Shown here: positions 13,646-25,157 of the stretch, piece after piece
How the letters are laid out: every line of letters begins with the position of its first letter
Position numbering within the stretch: the first letter of the stretch is position 1
Assembly (NCBI GenBank): GCA_947179155.2
Contig: OX359265.1
Coordinates: 60,676,754 to 60,740,753, forward strand
Reading direction: 5' to 3'
Source: Hedera helix
Lineage: Eukaryota > Streptophyta > Magnoliopsida > Apiales > Araliaceae
Length of the DNA: 64,000 nucleotides
Position numbers and translations under genes: made by a program
Notes under the pieces: model-generated
Seen by the model: the letters and a program-made list of their open reading frames with translations, nothing else
The model's database searches: none
What the model was told of the DNA's origin: nothing

Positions 13646-13813
13646 AGCTTAGGTAGAGGATGGGTTGAAATTTGGTCGATAGAAATCAAGACAGAATGCG
13701 GAACATTATTATTACAGGGTGGGTGTAGACTGGCTCATGCTTGGCTGACTGCTTGCATATCAAATAAAAATGATTTGAATATTGACTTATGAAAAAAAAT
13801 AAAAAATAAATAG

Positions 13814-14090
13814 TACTCCCTCATTTTCATTATATAAGACATAATCACACGTATTAAGAAATCCCATTAATACTAATGTTACGTAACTAATATTGGTTTG
13901 AAATTTCATTACTACCTATGCACTAATTAATTACTCGTCCTCCTCCTCTCTCTCTCTCAATTACTCCATCTTTAAGGATAAAGTAGAAAATGATTAATTT
14001 TTTTCTCCTAGATATATGTAAAACGTCTTATATTATGGACAAATTTTTTTCTTCTAAAACGACCTATATAATGATGGAAAGGAGGGAGTA
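13814..14090. mobile_element. Stowaway-type MITE with TA target duplication
   Basis: The element starts CTCCCTCATTTTCATTATAT and ends with the near-complement ATATAATGATGGAAAGGAGG followed by GAG. It is flanked on both sides by TA, the target duplication of Tc1/mariner-derived Stowaway elements. It is about 273 bp and holds no ORF. A second, inverted copy of the same family is recognisable at about 49690-49925: the CT-rich tract, CATTAATTAATTACT and AAACGTCTTATATTATG are all shared. Confidence 0.75.
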
Positions 14091-14445
14091 GTACAACGGC
14101 TGATGCAGATTGTATGTTGTATTGGGTTTTTTCTCCTGTATTCTGATTTCTGAGGATATAGAAGCTGTTTGTTTACCTCCAACGAGAAACGCATGCCGCT
14201 AATCAGCAGCACAACTAGCGTGTCTTACTTTTGGATTCTTCTTCACCATCTCTAAGTTTCTGCCGCCTAACTTTTCATCATCATTATTATTATATATGTT
14301 TATTGGTGAAATCTTATTTGACTAATCAAAAATAATAATAATAACTGTAATTTCTTTTTGTTGGCCGGGGGAAATCTTTGGATACACTTTTTACATGAGT
14401 TATTATGAAATTGTTTTTTTGTGTTGCAGTACAAAGTAGCTAGCT

Positions 14446-14652
14446 AGGGAATCCTCTATTATGTATGCTTTGTTAAGAGCAAAATAATTGGATGACAATT
14501 TTACGCTTATATCATATGAGTGGAGACCTACTAAAACTAACAAAGTAGCTAGGGAATCCTCTATTATGTATGCTTTGTTAAGAGCAAAATAATTGGATGA
14601 CAATTTTACGCTTATATCATATGAGTGGAGACCTACTAAAACTAACAAAGTA
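14446..14652. repeat. 105-bp tandem duplication
   Basis: Two almost identical units, 14446-14550 and 14551-14652, each begin AGGGAATCCTCTATTATG and end CTAACAAAGTA. An extra CTAG precedes the first unit. The near-perfect identity indicates a recent event. The minus-strand ORF across it simply reads the duplicated sequence twice and is not a gene. Confidence 0.9.
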
Positions 14653-15127
14653 ATTATTAATAAAAGTAACAATTCCATAGCAATTAAGAAAAATATATAT
14701 AGACATTCATTATAGGCGGTTATTATACAGTATGAGTTGAAATTAATTAATTAACAAGCTCAGGGTTGACCGTTGAACTGTGCGTAAGAGAACCGAAAGT
14801 AATACATGTAGGAAGACCCAAAATCCTGGGCCTACGAAAATTCGCAGTAATACAAAATCCCAAGTGCCTAAATATTAATGAGACCCAATCCTGATAGACG
14901 AAACGTGTCGGAAAGGTGCCAAGTACGTGATGCGAACCCAGTTGCAACCAATTCGGCAATTTCTCCTTCTTCAATAATGGGCCCACCTTAATCGTTTATT
15001 CTAAACCAAACTAACTCCAACAACCCACAGCCACTTGCATCTCTCTCTCTTTCCCCATTTGGATCTTCACTTGTGTCTCTACTCCTCTTATCCTGCTGTA
15101 TAGTATAGTTTTTAGCATCTGGTTTTA
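14653..15127. other. Spacer and probable promoter of the thioredoxin m relic
   Basis: No gene is recognised. A CT-rich stretch (CTCTCTCTCTTTCCCC) at about 15040-15055 looks like 5' leader sequence. Confidence 0.35.
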
Positions 15128-17245
15128 ATGGCTGCTGTGCTTGAAATCCTACCTATCGCTCGTGCCTCCATTTTCCGGTGGCCTTGTTTTCTCCGATTGT
15201 CAGCTCATCATGATAATTGGTTTGTGCGTTCTCCAGACGCTAGAGTTCAGTTAACTTACTGGGATCGAGAGGCCTTAAGATCCTCTCTACCCGCTTTACA
15301 GGATCGGTGAGTTCGAGTTCCAGACCCGTCCGCCGAGTAGGACAGATCACTTGCGAAGCTCCGGAGACTGCCGTTGTAGGTTAGAATCGACGCTGGCTTT
15401 AAATTAGTTTTGATCAATTAAATTATATTCATCCTTTCATGTTGCACTGAGTATGATTTTGTCGATTTTACTTGATACAATTAGTATTTCTTGGTTCTGT
15501 TTGAAACTCTCTTAAGAGAAAAATCTAGGGAAGATCTTCAATATGTAACCAATTGAAAGAAATATGTTTTTTGGAACTTATGTTATTGTTTTTGAGGATG
15601 AAGATTATCTTGTTTATATTGGTAACACAAGATTGTAAATTGAGTTTTTCAACCAATATAGGTCTGGAGTTTAATTAACTATGTGCCATACCTTATATTG
15701 CTGGCAAATGTTGTTAAATATCGCCATTTTATTTTTTTTAATGTCTCAGTGTTAAGTAAGGAAAAGCATTGTTAGAACTTATGCATTCACTCTGTTTTGT
15801 GTCACCCTTGCTTTTCTTGATCTTTTCAGACAAGAAGCTAAGCGGTGTTTACATTAGCAATGTTTGCTTCTTCGATGCAAATGTGCAATCGTGGTATTCC
15901 AAATGTTGACTTTGTCCATCCTCGTTTAATTTTCTCTTTTTCCATTTTCTAACCCCTTGTTTTGGATGAATCGTCTCATGATATGAAACTCATAAGAATT
16001 ATAGAACCTTCTAAATGGATAGTTGGTGATATAATAGTCGGCTACTTTATTCTTGGCTTCCGGTACTGGAGAATAACTGGTCTTCTTGTGCAAGGCACAT
16101 AGAAATCCTTGATTGGGTGGCAAGTGTCTCAAAACCCCAAGACTTGGATTTCACTTAATCTTGAAATTATTTTTGCAGTTATTTTTATTCTGAAATATTT
16201 AATGAGATACCCTACTCAATGAAGATTGAATTAAATGCAATTACCTTTTAAATTATAACACATAGGACATCAGCAGCCATACTTTGGTTCCTATAAAATA
16301 GTTGGATGCGAATATGACTGGTTTGTGATCAGGTTCGATTTATATAAAGGGGTAACCTATGACCTATCAAAAAAAAAAATCATTAATAGAGTATATATAA
16401 CTACACTTGTTATCTGGGGGTTGATATGACATGCAGAAAAACAAATGTAGTTACAGCATTAAGCTTGAACGTTAAACTATTGATTATATATACTTTTTTG
16501 ACAAGTTGGTGGTTCTGGATCGATCACAACGTGCTACTAAAAGAAAGAATTGTATGCATTATTATTGCGTCTAGCTATTTTATAGTTCATAATATTATCC
16601 CATAACAGTAATTGTTTTAGTGAAGTATGAACATAAGCCACTAAACAGCTTTAAGATGAACATGACGTCAGAAATAGAAAGTAATTGGAGCAACCATAAA
16701 TTTAAAAGAACACGTTGGAAATATGGATGTTTTGATATTTTAGAAGGCTTTTTAGCATGTATTATACATCAAGATGCATGACTGAGTTTCTTTAACGTTT
16801 CTCATGTTGATTGTTGCATTTGTTGTTCAAGTTAGTTATGATTTAATTTCACTGTTGTTACCGAAACACTGACATCCATGTTATATTCTCAGCTTTTTAG
16901 CAGGGAGAACATCTCATTAAGATAGGTGATAGAACTCTTTTACATTATCCTGAACTGCAGTACCTCCCGTCACTGAAGAAACGTGGCAGTCAGTTGTCCT
17001 AGAGTCTGATTCCCCAGTTTTGGTTGAATTTTGGGCACCATGGTGCGGACCATGCCGCATGATTCACCCCATCATTGATGAACTTGCCAAGCAGTATAAT
17101 GACTGATGAGAGTCCTTCTGTTGCAACCTGTTACGGGATAAGAAGCATCCCGACAGTCATAATTTACGAAGATGGAGAGAAGAAAGATGCAGTTATTGGT
17201 GCAGTTCCGAAATCAATACTGATCAGCATAGAAAAGTTCTTGTAG
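15128..17245 (+). pseudogene. Chloroplast thioredoxin m (TRX-M4-like), disrupted
   Basis: Intact homologues reduce chloroplast enzymes through a WCGPC dithiol. Exon 1 starts at ATG 15128 (MAAVLEILPIARASIF, a plausible transit peptide), but that frame ends at 15308-15310. The rest of the transit region, ending RRVGQITCEAPETAVV and a GT donor after 15379, is in another frame, so an indel lies near 15245-15265. Exon 2 begins at 16961 and reads VPPVTEETWQSVVLESDSPV, then VEFWAPWCGPCRMIHPIIDE and LAKQYN, then stops at 17104-17106. The frame beginning TDESPSVATCYGIRSIPTV continues from 17102 to a TAG at 17243-17245. The roughly nine residues normally between LAKQY and NTDES are missing. This fits a frameshifting deletion of about 26 bp. 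The active site survives but no full-length protein can be read. Two separate lesions make a pseudogene more likely than sequencing error. Confidence 0.85.
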
Positions 17246-18036
17246 AGGTGGTAAGCATATAGATCTATTGTGAGACTTTAGATAGATGTCTCGTACTTTT
17301 TCTACTCTCTTTAGCTTATTATGTTGCAATTTTGGATACTGCAAGGCCTAATATATTAAATATGCTCGTGTGAAGTTGGATTGTATGCCCATTTGCCTGT
17401 TTATGTTGATTTTAATTATTAAAATATTTAGCAAATGTTCAAAAAAGCTGTCATTCTTCATTTCGCTCTATATGGGATGAATGGGAGATCCCGTCTTTTC
17501 TCCCATCAGTTTGCTTTGTGTATCGGACCGATTATTTTACGATAGGGAAATGCAGGCAGGATTCATGGGGGCATTGAAGCAATTTGGTAGGGGGTTCTAT
17601 TATTTGCTTATTATTATTCCACGAGACTTGAGATGAGATATGAGAGATGATCTTTCCTTTAATTAAGGTTTCAAATCCGATGGTGCGAACCCGCAATTCC
17701 TGTCAGTCTGTGGCAACAATGATATAATTTGCATAATTATTAAAGTTTTTTTTCTTTCTTCCTTTTAATAATCAGCATCTCATTTCCTAATAATATTAAT
17801 TTTCAAATTAAATATTACTCGTGGTTTTATTCTACTTACATTTGAATTTTATAATTTAAATATTTATAATTGTGCACGGAGTCTAAAAATGCATCAATCC
17901 ACAATAAGGAGTAAGGTAAAATTTGAACTTAAGATCTCAAAATAACCATCAGGACTTAATTAGTACTCCTAATTCAGAGTTATTACTATTATTATGAAAT
18001 TACTATATATATTTTTTGTGAGACTTCACTTCTTTT
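17246..18036. other. Intergenic, no gene seen
   Basis: AT-rich sequence following the thioredoxin relic. I see no recognisable coding or RNA gene. The right end runs into the MITE arm interrupted by the Helitron. Confidence 0.4.
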
Positions 18037-18038
18037 TT

Positions 18039-18065
18039 AGGGAATTGATATTTTTATAAGGGAAA
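18039..18065. mobile_element. Left remnant of a MITE split by the Helitron
   Basis: The sequence AGGGAATTGATATTTTTATAAGGGAAA lies immediately left of the Helitron. Its last bases (GGGAAA) joined to the right flank (TTGATATTTCTATAAGG) recreate the terminus seen inverted at 21095-21125 (CATATGTAAATATCAATTCC). The Helitron therefore appears to have inserted between A and T inside this MITE. Confidence 0.55.
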
Positions 18066-18099
18066 TCTATTATATATACTAAATTGCAGTACATAACAC

Positions 18100-19830
18100 C
18101 ATTTTTTGACAAGTGACATTCTCACAATAAAACACTTGTCTCATGCATTTAATGCCCAGCAAAAAAACTACCGAAATTGCTAGTCATACAAAATAAAGTT
18201 GTACTAATCACATGATAACAATTAATATTATATATTATTTATAATATTGTATCTGTCCTCCGAAATTGATGCCCTGAGTCATACATTCCCAAATTGTTAA
18301 CCTTTCTAACAATCACTTGATAGCCATTAATATTGTAACAAATTTTAGCTAAATCATTACTCCGGTTTTTGATGTTTTATAATATTATACAATTTATAAT
18401 ATTATACACCACACATTATACCTTACATAAATATAAAAAATAAAAAAAAACAATTTACTATCTATTACTAACCATTATATATCATTTATAATATTATAGC
18501 ACATATTATACATTAAATAAATAATTCACAAGATCACTATAAATCTAAATTGTTACTAATTTAATTGTTCAAACATAATTATTATATCCTAAAATCATTT
18601 CAAACACATATGGTATAATATCAATCCAACACTAATATGCTTATTTAATATTTCCCAAAATCACTACAAATCTAAATTGTTCTACTAATATTATTTTATT
18701 AAGGGAACAAAATATAACAAAATCAGTACATATCTAAATTGTTCTGCTCTGTAAATCTTTAACTACTAATTATATTATATCATTTATTTATACTATCAAT
18801 CCCGCGTTAATATGTATATTTAATAATCCTTCAAATCATTAAAAATCTTAACTACTCTTATCTTATATCAGCTGTTATGATATTCAAAACAGTAAAATAT
18901 AGTTAAGGAAATTTAATTTTAGTAATTTGGCAGCGGAATTTTATCTAAAGGGTTATTCACTCGCTTTTAATTTCTAATAATCTTAACTAAAATCATTGTT
19001 TTTAAAATCCCACGTTCATATCAGTTGTTATGATATTATCTCCTAAAATCATTGTTTTTAAGATATTATCATTACTCTTTATCTCCTAAAATCGTTGTTT
19101 TAAAGATATCTCACTCATTTAATGCATGCAACAACACTATTAATATTATATATTATTTATAATATTAATATTATATAGAATTTATAATATTATACACCAA
19201 ACATTATATCTTACATAAATATAAAAAATACAATTTATTATCCATTACTAATCATTATATACTATTTATAATATTATACCACAAATTATACAGTAAACAA
19301 ATAATCCACAAGATCACTATAAATCTAAATTATTATTAATTTAATTTAGTTTAAACATAATTATTACATCCTAAAATCATTTCAAACACGTGTGGTATAA
19401 TATCAAAATCTAAATTGTTCTAATAATATTATTTTAACTATTAATATGCTGATTTAATATTTTTCAAAATCACTACAAATCTAAATTATTCTAATAATAT
19501 TATTTTAATGTCCAGCAACAAAACTGCCCAAATTGCTAGCCATTGAAGATAATGTTGTACCAATAACTTGATAACTATTAATATTATATATTATTTATAA
19601 TATTATACCGGTTTTTTGAATTTAATGCCCTGAGGCATACCTTCCCAAATTGCTAGCCATTGAAGATAATATTACTCCGACTTTTCATGTTTTATAATAT
19701 TATACCATTTATAATATTATACACCAAATATTATACCTTACATAAATATAAAAAATACAATTTACTATCCATTACTAACCATTATATACCATTTATAATA
19801 TTACACTACACATTATATAGTAAACAAATA
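18100..19830. repeat. Internal AT-rich repeat blocks of the Helitron
   Basis: Blocks recur in order. One beginning CTTACATAAATATAAAAAAT occurs near 18424, 19210 and 19737. One beginning AAGATCACTATAAATCTAAA occurs near 18529 and 19309. One with CCCAAATTGCTAGCCATTGA occurs near 19527 and 19643, with diverged forms near 18165 and 18287. The short unit TTTATAATATTATAC is scattered through all of them. The pattern suggests successive segmental duplication of one module inside the element. Confidence 0.75.
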
Positions 19831-19994
19831 ATCTTAACTACTCTTATATTATATCATATGTTATGATATTATCCTTAATAATTTAATTACTATCATATTA
19901 TCATTCCTCCTCAATTTTAACCTAGCCTAATTTCCCCCTATAAATATATACCATCTACTCCACAACAACTCACACTACAAACAATTATATTTAG

Positions 19995-20138
19995 ATGACG
20001 ACTAAATACGATTTTATTGATGATATCAGCCTTACCAAAAAGACGTGGAAGATTAAAGTCAGGATAACTAGACTCTGGAATATGCCAAGTTTCAACCAAG
20101 AAGATCCTTTAATTATTAATTTTTGTATGTGTGGATAA
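19995..20138 (+). pseudogene. RPA1-like (replication protein A 70 kDa, DUF223-type) N-terminal fragment in the Helitron
   Basis: A 47-codon reading frame begins MTTKYDFIDDISLTKKTWKI and continues KVRITRLWNMPSFNQEDPL before a TAA. This strongly resembles the N-terminal OB-fold of the RPA1-like proteins that are abundant in plant Helitrons. A TATA-like CTATAAATATATA (19939-19951) and a short leader precede the ATG, so the captured piece includes promoter and first exon. The rest of the OB-fold, including the sequence normally following EDPL, is absent. It is therefore a relic, not a working single-stranded-DNA-binding protein. Confidence 0.7.
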
Positions 20139-20821
20139 ATTACACTTTCAGTAAACATAACTGGATTGAAAACCTAAACTTGAAGTAGCTTGATTGTGAT
20201 AAACCTGATACCTCTGGTTCAATGGTAATGTGGCAATGAATTTGGTGTATGCAGTTCTTGGCAGATTGAAATTTGTATTGTCATGTTTCTCGCATTGTTT
20301 CAGGTCATTCATTGATTTTTTTATGCTTACCGCAACACAACTTTGGCCATGTAAATCTAAATATTGTTGACAGTGCAAATGAGTTATATGAAGACATTCA
20401 GATTATGGTGACATTGCATTCAATGGAAGGACCTATGGCTTCTTTTTATGGATTATATCTCATGCTATTTATATTTATGGCTTCTTCATCTATTGCATTA
20501 TATTATCTGGAATGTAGCTTTACATGAGTTGTTAAGTATTAGCATCCGATAAATCACTATTATCATCATTATTAGTTTTTTTTACCATTCTGGTAATACT
20601 GTGAGTGTCTATACAATTGCATGGATAAAAAACTAATGAGGCAATGTATTCGTTCTTTAATTATAACATTGTGTTATGTATGACACGGTTTTATACTGCT
20701 ATGTTTTTTGACATGGTGTTTGTACATATTGACATGAAGATCCAACATAATTATTAATGTTCATGATTTTTAGTTTCTGCATGTAACACGTGATTTTCTT
20801 CAGGTTTGAGGACCTAGACGC

Positions 20822-20842
20822 GCACACACACACACACACACT
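20822..20842. repeat. (CA)n microsatellite
   Basis: A run of about ten CA units inside the 3' part of the Helitron. Confidence 0.85.
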
Positions 20843-20983
20843 AACTACTGTTATGTAATGTTCTAGGGTTTGGTGATCAGATTAATTCTATACTTGGTCA
20901 TAATTACACAACAATCTACCATCTTCTTATTATATTATAATTTATTAATTATATGTATAAATTTATTATTAACAAAATGAATA

Positions 20984-21015
20984 ATCCCGCCGTAACGCGC
21001 GGGTTTGAATCTAGT
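20984..21015 (+). repeat. Helitron 3' terminal hairpin and CTAG end
   Basis: An inverted repeat of CCCGC with GCGGG is separated by a short loop and followed after ten bases by CTAG and the host T. This is the transposition terminator of Helitrons. Confidence 0.85.
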
Positions 21016-21127
21016 TGATATTTCTATAAGGTTTTACTCATATGAATAGTAAGTGAGACTCATCTTCATGTGAGTAAAATTTTGTAAAAATATTATTTTT
21101 TCATATGTAAATATCAATTCCCCTTTT
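21015..21127. mobile_element. Right portion of the MITE interrupted by the Helitron
   Basis: TTGATATTTCTATAAGGTTT, with ACTCATATG, on the left is mirrored by CATATGTAAATATCAATTCC on the right. Inner arms (TTTTACTCAyATGAA and its complement) also pair, so the segment folds back on itself. It belongs with other AATTGATATTT-ended palindromic elements in this window (32682-32781, 48278-48440). Confidence 0.6.
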
Positions 21128-21399
21128 TTTGTGAGTTTTTATTTATTTTCCTTTTATTCTGATATATATATATATTTCAAAATTTAAAAAAAATTGAGAC
21201 TTTTATTCTTTAAACAAACCTACTCGTCAGTTGAAAATAAAAATAGCGGTAAGACGCGACATCATCTTTCTCTAAAACCAGCATCTGAAATACGCCATTT
21301 CCTGGAGATAGCATAGCCGCATAGGGAAGGGGAGGGGAATATTGTTGTAGTTTGTTTCTTACTGGGCATTAAAATAGCATGCGTTTTAATACTCTCCTC

Positions 21400-23963
21400 C
21401 TTCATATATTATACTCCTCCCTAAACGCATCTTCTTCCTCTTCATTTTCTCCAAATCTCGCCATCCTTCTCTCTCCCTATAATCGCTCGCCGCATATTGA
21501 TTTGCCTAATAAAGACATTTTTTTTCCAAACACTTTGAATTTATTTCTCTGTGCGAGCTGCGATTAAGAAAAGCTTCTTTCTTTCACCGATTATCGTTAC
21601 CGGTACGTTCTTCTGTTCTCTCCCTTTCATTCCTTTGCGCTTTCGTTGGTATTATGTTATTCTCCTGTATTTTTAATTTGTAACGAATCAAAATTGATCA
21701 TTTTCCTATAGTAGTTTTCCGGTTGATATATGAAGCCTTTCTGTACGAAAATTAAAGGAAGGTTAATTACGTATTGAGAAGCTGTTATATTCTCGTGCAT
21801 GTCCAATTGAAATCGATCATTAAAAATAATAATAGTTTCTTAATTGGATTTTAGATTAATTTTTGCTTTGTTTTTTGGATCTAATAAATTCAACAAAAAA
21901 ATTCATATTCGGCCCCTGACTCTGAGCGGTCTATGTTTATCCTCAATGGAGTAAATTTAAACATTTCTTTTGTAAATTGAAAATTTCGAAATATTGAAGA
22001 CGTGTATGCTTGATATGAATTTGGGGTCCATAGTTGGTTTAAAACGGAAAGATAAGTGATTCAGGTCCCTTTCTCTCATTTTGTATATTATTGAATATAT
22101 TTTATTGTGAATCTGAAGCGTATTTTCTTTTTCATGTAATATTTTTGTGGCTTTGATTGTCTGTTAAGTAATCCACTGACAAAGGTTCAGTGTTGTACAT
22201 TTTGTTGACAAATGTGTCTGTTTACCCTTTTCCTTTTCCTCTCCTCATCTTAATGTTAAACATTACCCTATATATGACTTTGGCTTAATCCGAGAATGAG
22301 TCACAGGAAATCTAGTATACATCAATCATTGTCGGGTGTTGTATATGCTTACGGCTTTCTAAATTCTTGGGTGCATTTGGAAGCGGTTACCATGTAAGTA
22401 ACTAGGCGCTAATGTGTAAGGAACTGATATACAAGTTACCGTTTAGAATCCCAGATTTATGTAATTTTTCTCTGTTCATTAATTTTAGTTGGAAAGTCCA
22501 ATAACACTACATCTTGCTGCTAATAAATTGCCTTTGATGATTATTGAACGACCTTGTTGTTGCAAGCAAGAAATTTTATAAATTGGTTCTCATATAATGT
22601 TTGTTTGACAATGACAGTTGAAGATTAATTTTCTGATCTATAAACTAAACTATATGATCTAGTTTCTAAGTCAACCATTATTAGGTGTGAGTAGAGATGT
22701 GATGTCATACTAATGATCCCTCTTTCGACCCCTCTTTTCTTTCACACCCAAGATTTGCTTTTGATTAAATTTCTCATTCTGTTATATAAACTCATTTATC
22801 TGAACAATTTAAAAAGCTCCATAGCCCTACAGCTGTAATTAGTAAATTTGCCTTTTCATAGCCTTTAGATTTTTAATTTGTGAAAAACCATCTCTTATAC
22901 GAGACCGTGTGGCAAAGAATAGGTGAGTACATTGACATATTATTTTAGTAACATAAAAGGCAATCTTTTAGAAGTTCAGCGCTTCTCATTAACAAATATC
23001 TAGAAGGTCGAATCATCAAGATTAAACCTGGATTCAATTTTCTTTGTGGTATCAATATTGTTTGTATACATGCATGCTGAAAAGAAAGGGTACTCTAGGG
23101 CAGTGTTATTTAAAATGTGGTACGTTTTGGTACATGATATGCTACATAGCTAAAATGCGATACGCTAGGGTATCTTTATATAAGTTCTTATAGTTAGAGA
23201 TTCGCTTATAATCGAAATGTAATAAACTTAAGTTTTATAAAAGATTTTTAGTTGAATCAACAAGTTGATTGTTTTATAAATATTTTAGTACAAATATAAT
23301 GTCTAAGCATCTAATACTAAGTTATAATATTGATATTTGTGCAATTATAGTGAAACAACAAATAATTTTTTTGGTATGCTACATTTAGAGTATTGGTATG
23401 TAAGAGTACCCTATTTGGGTACGCCAAGTATCAATACGCGATTCACTAGGTTTATGAGAGTGTAGTAACTATGTTCTACAGAGAGGGATAGAAAGCTAAG
23501 GGTGCCAAATTTCTGCAGCTTCTCACTTTTTTTGGCCATCGTTGACCTCTCTCCATTTGATTGGAAGAGAGCCTACCTTACTACTTGTCTTCACTTGGAT
23601 TTAATGTGGTGGAAACTTTAAATTTTTTCCACCTGTACTTTATTATCTGGTGCCAATCTGGCTGATGGATATGTTTTATCCTTTCTGTTTTTAATGCAAT
23701 GTTATAATTTGTTGATAATTTAGTTTACGACAGTGTTTGCTTTGATCTTCATCATAAGAGACGTTTTTAAGCAGTCAAACGTTTTACGTGAGTTCTTTTG
23801 TAAAACTGGAAGTTACGTGGTTTTCTAGTAATTTGCACATGGATAGAGACATTTACAAACGTGTATGTAATTATGTAACACTCTTTCAAATGATTTATAG
23901 CTTTTGGTTGTTTGTCTATCAAGATCTAGATATCTAATAATGCTTGTTTTTGAAACAGAGCTT
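21400..23963 (+). other. 5' leader and 5'-UTR intron of the RMA-type ligase gene
   Basis: The leader probably starts a little after a TATATTATA box at about 21404 and runs to a donor after 21602 (CCG|GTACGTTC). The acceptor is at 23957-23958 (GAAACAG|AGCTT), five bases before the ATG. The intron is about 2.36 kb and contains no other gene that I can see. Confidence 0.55.
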
Positions 23964-24710
23964 ATGGCCTTTGAACAAAACCTCGAAGTGCAATTTGAAT
24001 CTGTTGGAGATGCTTCACTCGAGCAAAAGTGGAAATCTGTTCCAGCTTCAAGAACAGCTTCAGAAAATTTAAATGGTTGTTTTGATTGTAACATTTGTTT
24101 AGACTCAGCACATGACCCCATTGTCACCCTCTGCGGTCACCTGTACTGCTGGCCTTGCATCTACAAATGGCTCCATGTTAGTAGCTCTTCACCAGAATCC
24201 GAGCAGCAGCCGAATTGCCCCGTCTGTAAAGCTAGTATCTCAAAATCCTCATTGGTTCCCCTATATGGTCGGGGTAATTGTCAATCTGATTCAGATGCTA
24301 AGAGGCCCCAACTAAATCTGGCCATACCCTGTAGACCGCCAGCTCTTGGGGCGAACACACCGCCACATCAGCAACTTCATCCCAATATTTTTCAGCCACA
24401 GCAGCAGTCATTTCATCACCAGCAATACTTTCCTGATCCCTTAGGCAATTATGCTTCCATATCCCCACCGAATTTTGTTGCCACTGCTATGACCAGTCCT
24501 ACAGTTGGAATGTTCGGGGACAGGGTATATGCAAGGATGTTTGGAAGCTCAGACACAAGCTTATTTTCTTATCCGTATACAAACTATTACCCTCTTGTGA
24601 ACAATGGTAACTCGAGGGTAAGAAGGCAGGAATTGCAGGCGGACAAGTCCCTAAACAGAGTATCTATGTTTCTTATGTGTTGCTTAATTTTGTGCCTTCT
24701 CTTGTTCTGA
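23964..24710 (+). CDS. RMA-type membrane-anchored RING E3 ubiquitin ligase
   Basis: An uninterrupted 248-residue protein. A C3HC4 RING lies at about residues 42-88: DCNICLDSAHDPIVTLCGHL, then YCWPCIYKWL, then CPVCKASI. The zinc ligands are C42, C45, C57, H59, C62, C65, C85 and C88. A Gln/His/Pro-rich middle follows, and then a C-terminal hydrophobic anchor (VSMFLMCCLILCLLLF) that ends the protein, as in Arabidopsis RMA1-RMA3 and pepper RMA1H1. Those ligases sit in the endoplasmic reticulum and ubiquitinate membrane cargo such as aquaporins. I chose the ATG at 23964 because upstream sequence in the same frame lacks an ATG and contains the splice acceptor. Lengths and all motifs are intact. Confidence 0.92.
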   Translation: MAFEQNLEVQFESVGDASLEQKWKSVPASRTASENLNGCFDCNICLDSAHDPIVTLCGHLYCWPCIYKWLHVSSSSPESEQQPNCPVCKASISKSSLVPLYGRGNCQSDSDAKRPQLNLAIPCRPPALGANTPPHQQLHPNIFQPQQQSFHHQQYFPDPLGNYASISPPNFVATAMTSPTVGMFGDRVYARMFGSSDTSLFSYPYTNYYPLVNNGNSRVRRQELQADKSLNRVSMFLMCCLILCLLLF

Positions 24711-25150
24711 ATGTTTGTTTCTTTTGTGCGTGGTAATAGTTGAACAAAATCGGCACTGAAACTTATGAACACTCAGATTTAGATATGATAATATGATCAT
24801 CAGGGATCTTGCGGTAAAAAATATCGGACGAGATTATGCATTTAAAAACTCAAAAACTCGGTGTAAAAATAAATGTTCTTCATGTAAGAGTCTTATAACG
24901 GAGCAAATGTTTGAACTTCACATTTAAAAATTGAGTGGGTTTGTAAGCACTAATTCAACTATTATTTTGGAATGAACAGAGATTTCGATGTCTTCTAATA
25001 ATAATTCGTCTCTTCCTTGAGGTGATTCTTGTTGCTGTGGTTCAGTTCTCTTATTCATTTGTAGTAAGTAGTATTCATGGGATGTAGTGCTTCATGTTAT
25101 ACACTGAATTGATGTAGGTCATGTGGTAATTTTCTATCAGGGGTTGAATA
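24711..25150. other. 3' UTR of the RMA-type gene and spacer
   Basis: Nothing beyond probable 3' UTR and unremarkable AT-rich sequence is seen. Confidence 0.4.
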
Positions 25151-25157
25151 TTATTAC

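Larger units (their letters stand above)
18066..21014 (+). mobile_element. Non-autonomous Helitron (about 2.95 kb)
   Basis: The 5' end begins TCTATTATATATACTAAATT. The 3' end is CTAG, preceded by a GC-rich hairpin (CCCGC-CGTAACGC-GCGGG, about 20985-21003) ten bases upstream. These are the classical plant Helitron termini, and insertion is between A (18065) and T (21015) with no target duplication. The interior is extremely AT-rich in its first 1.9 kb and consists of repeated blocks. It then carries an RPA1-like gene fragment with its own TATA region. No Rep/helicase domain is present, so the element must be mobilised in trans. The orientation is set by the 3' hairpin. Confidence 0.85.

Noticed and set aside
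14403..14678. Minus-strand ORF with an internal protein repeat
   Set aside because: The repeat is just the 105-bp DNA duplication (a multiple of three) read through twice.
18100..19830. CRISPR-like or satellite array
   Set aside because: Repeats are irregular in spacing and AT-rich, and lie in a eukaryotic Helitron; there are no uniform spacers.
20148..20527. Overlapping ORFs on both strands in the 3' part of the Helitron
   Set aside because: No domain recognised and both lack plausible starts or context; probably untranslated remains of the captured sequence.
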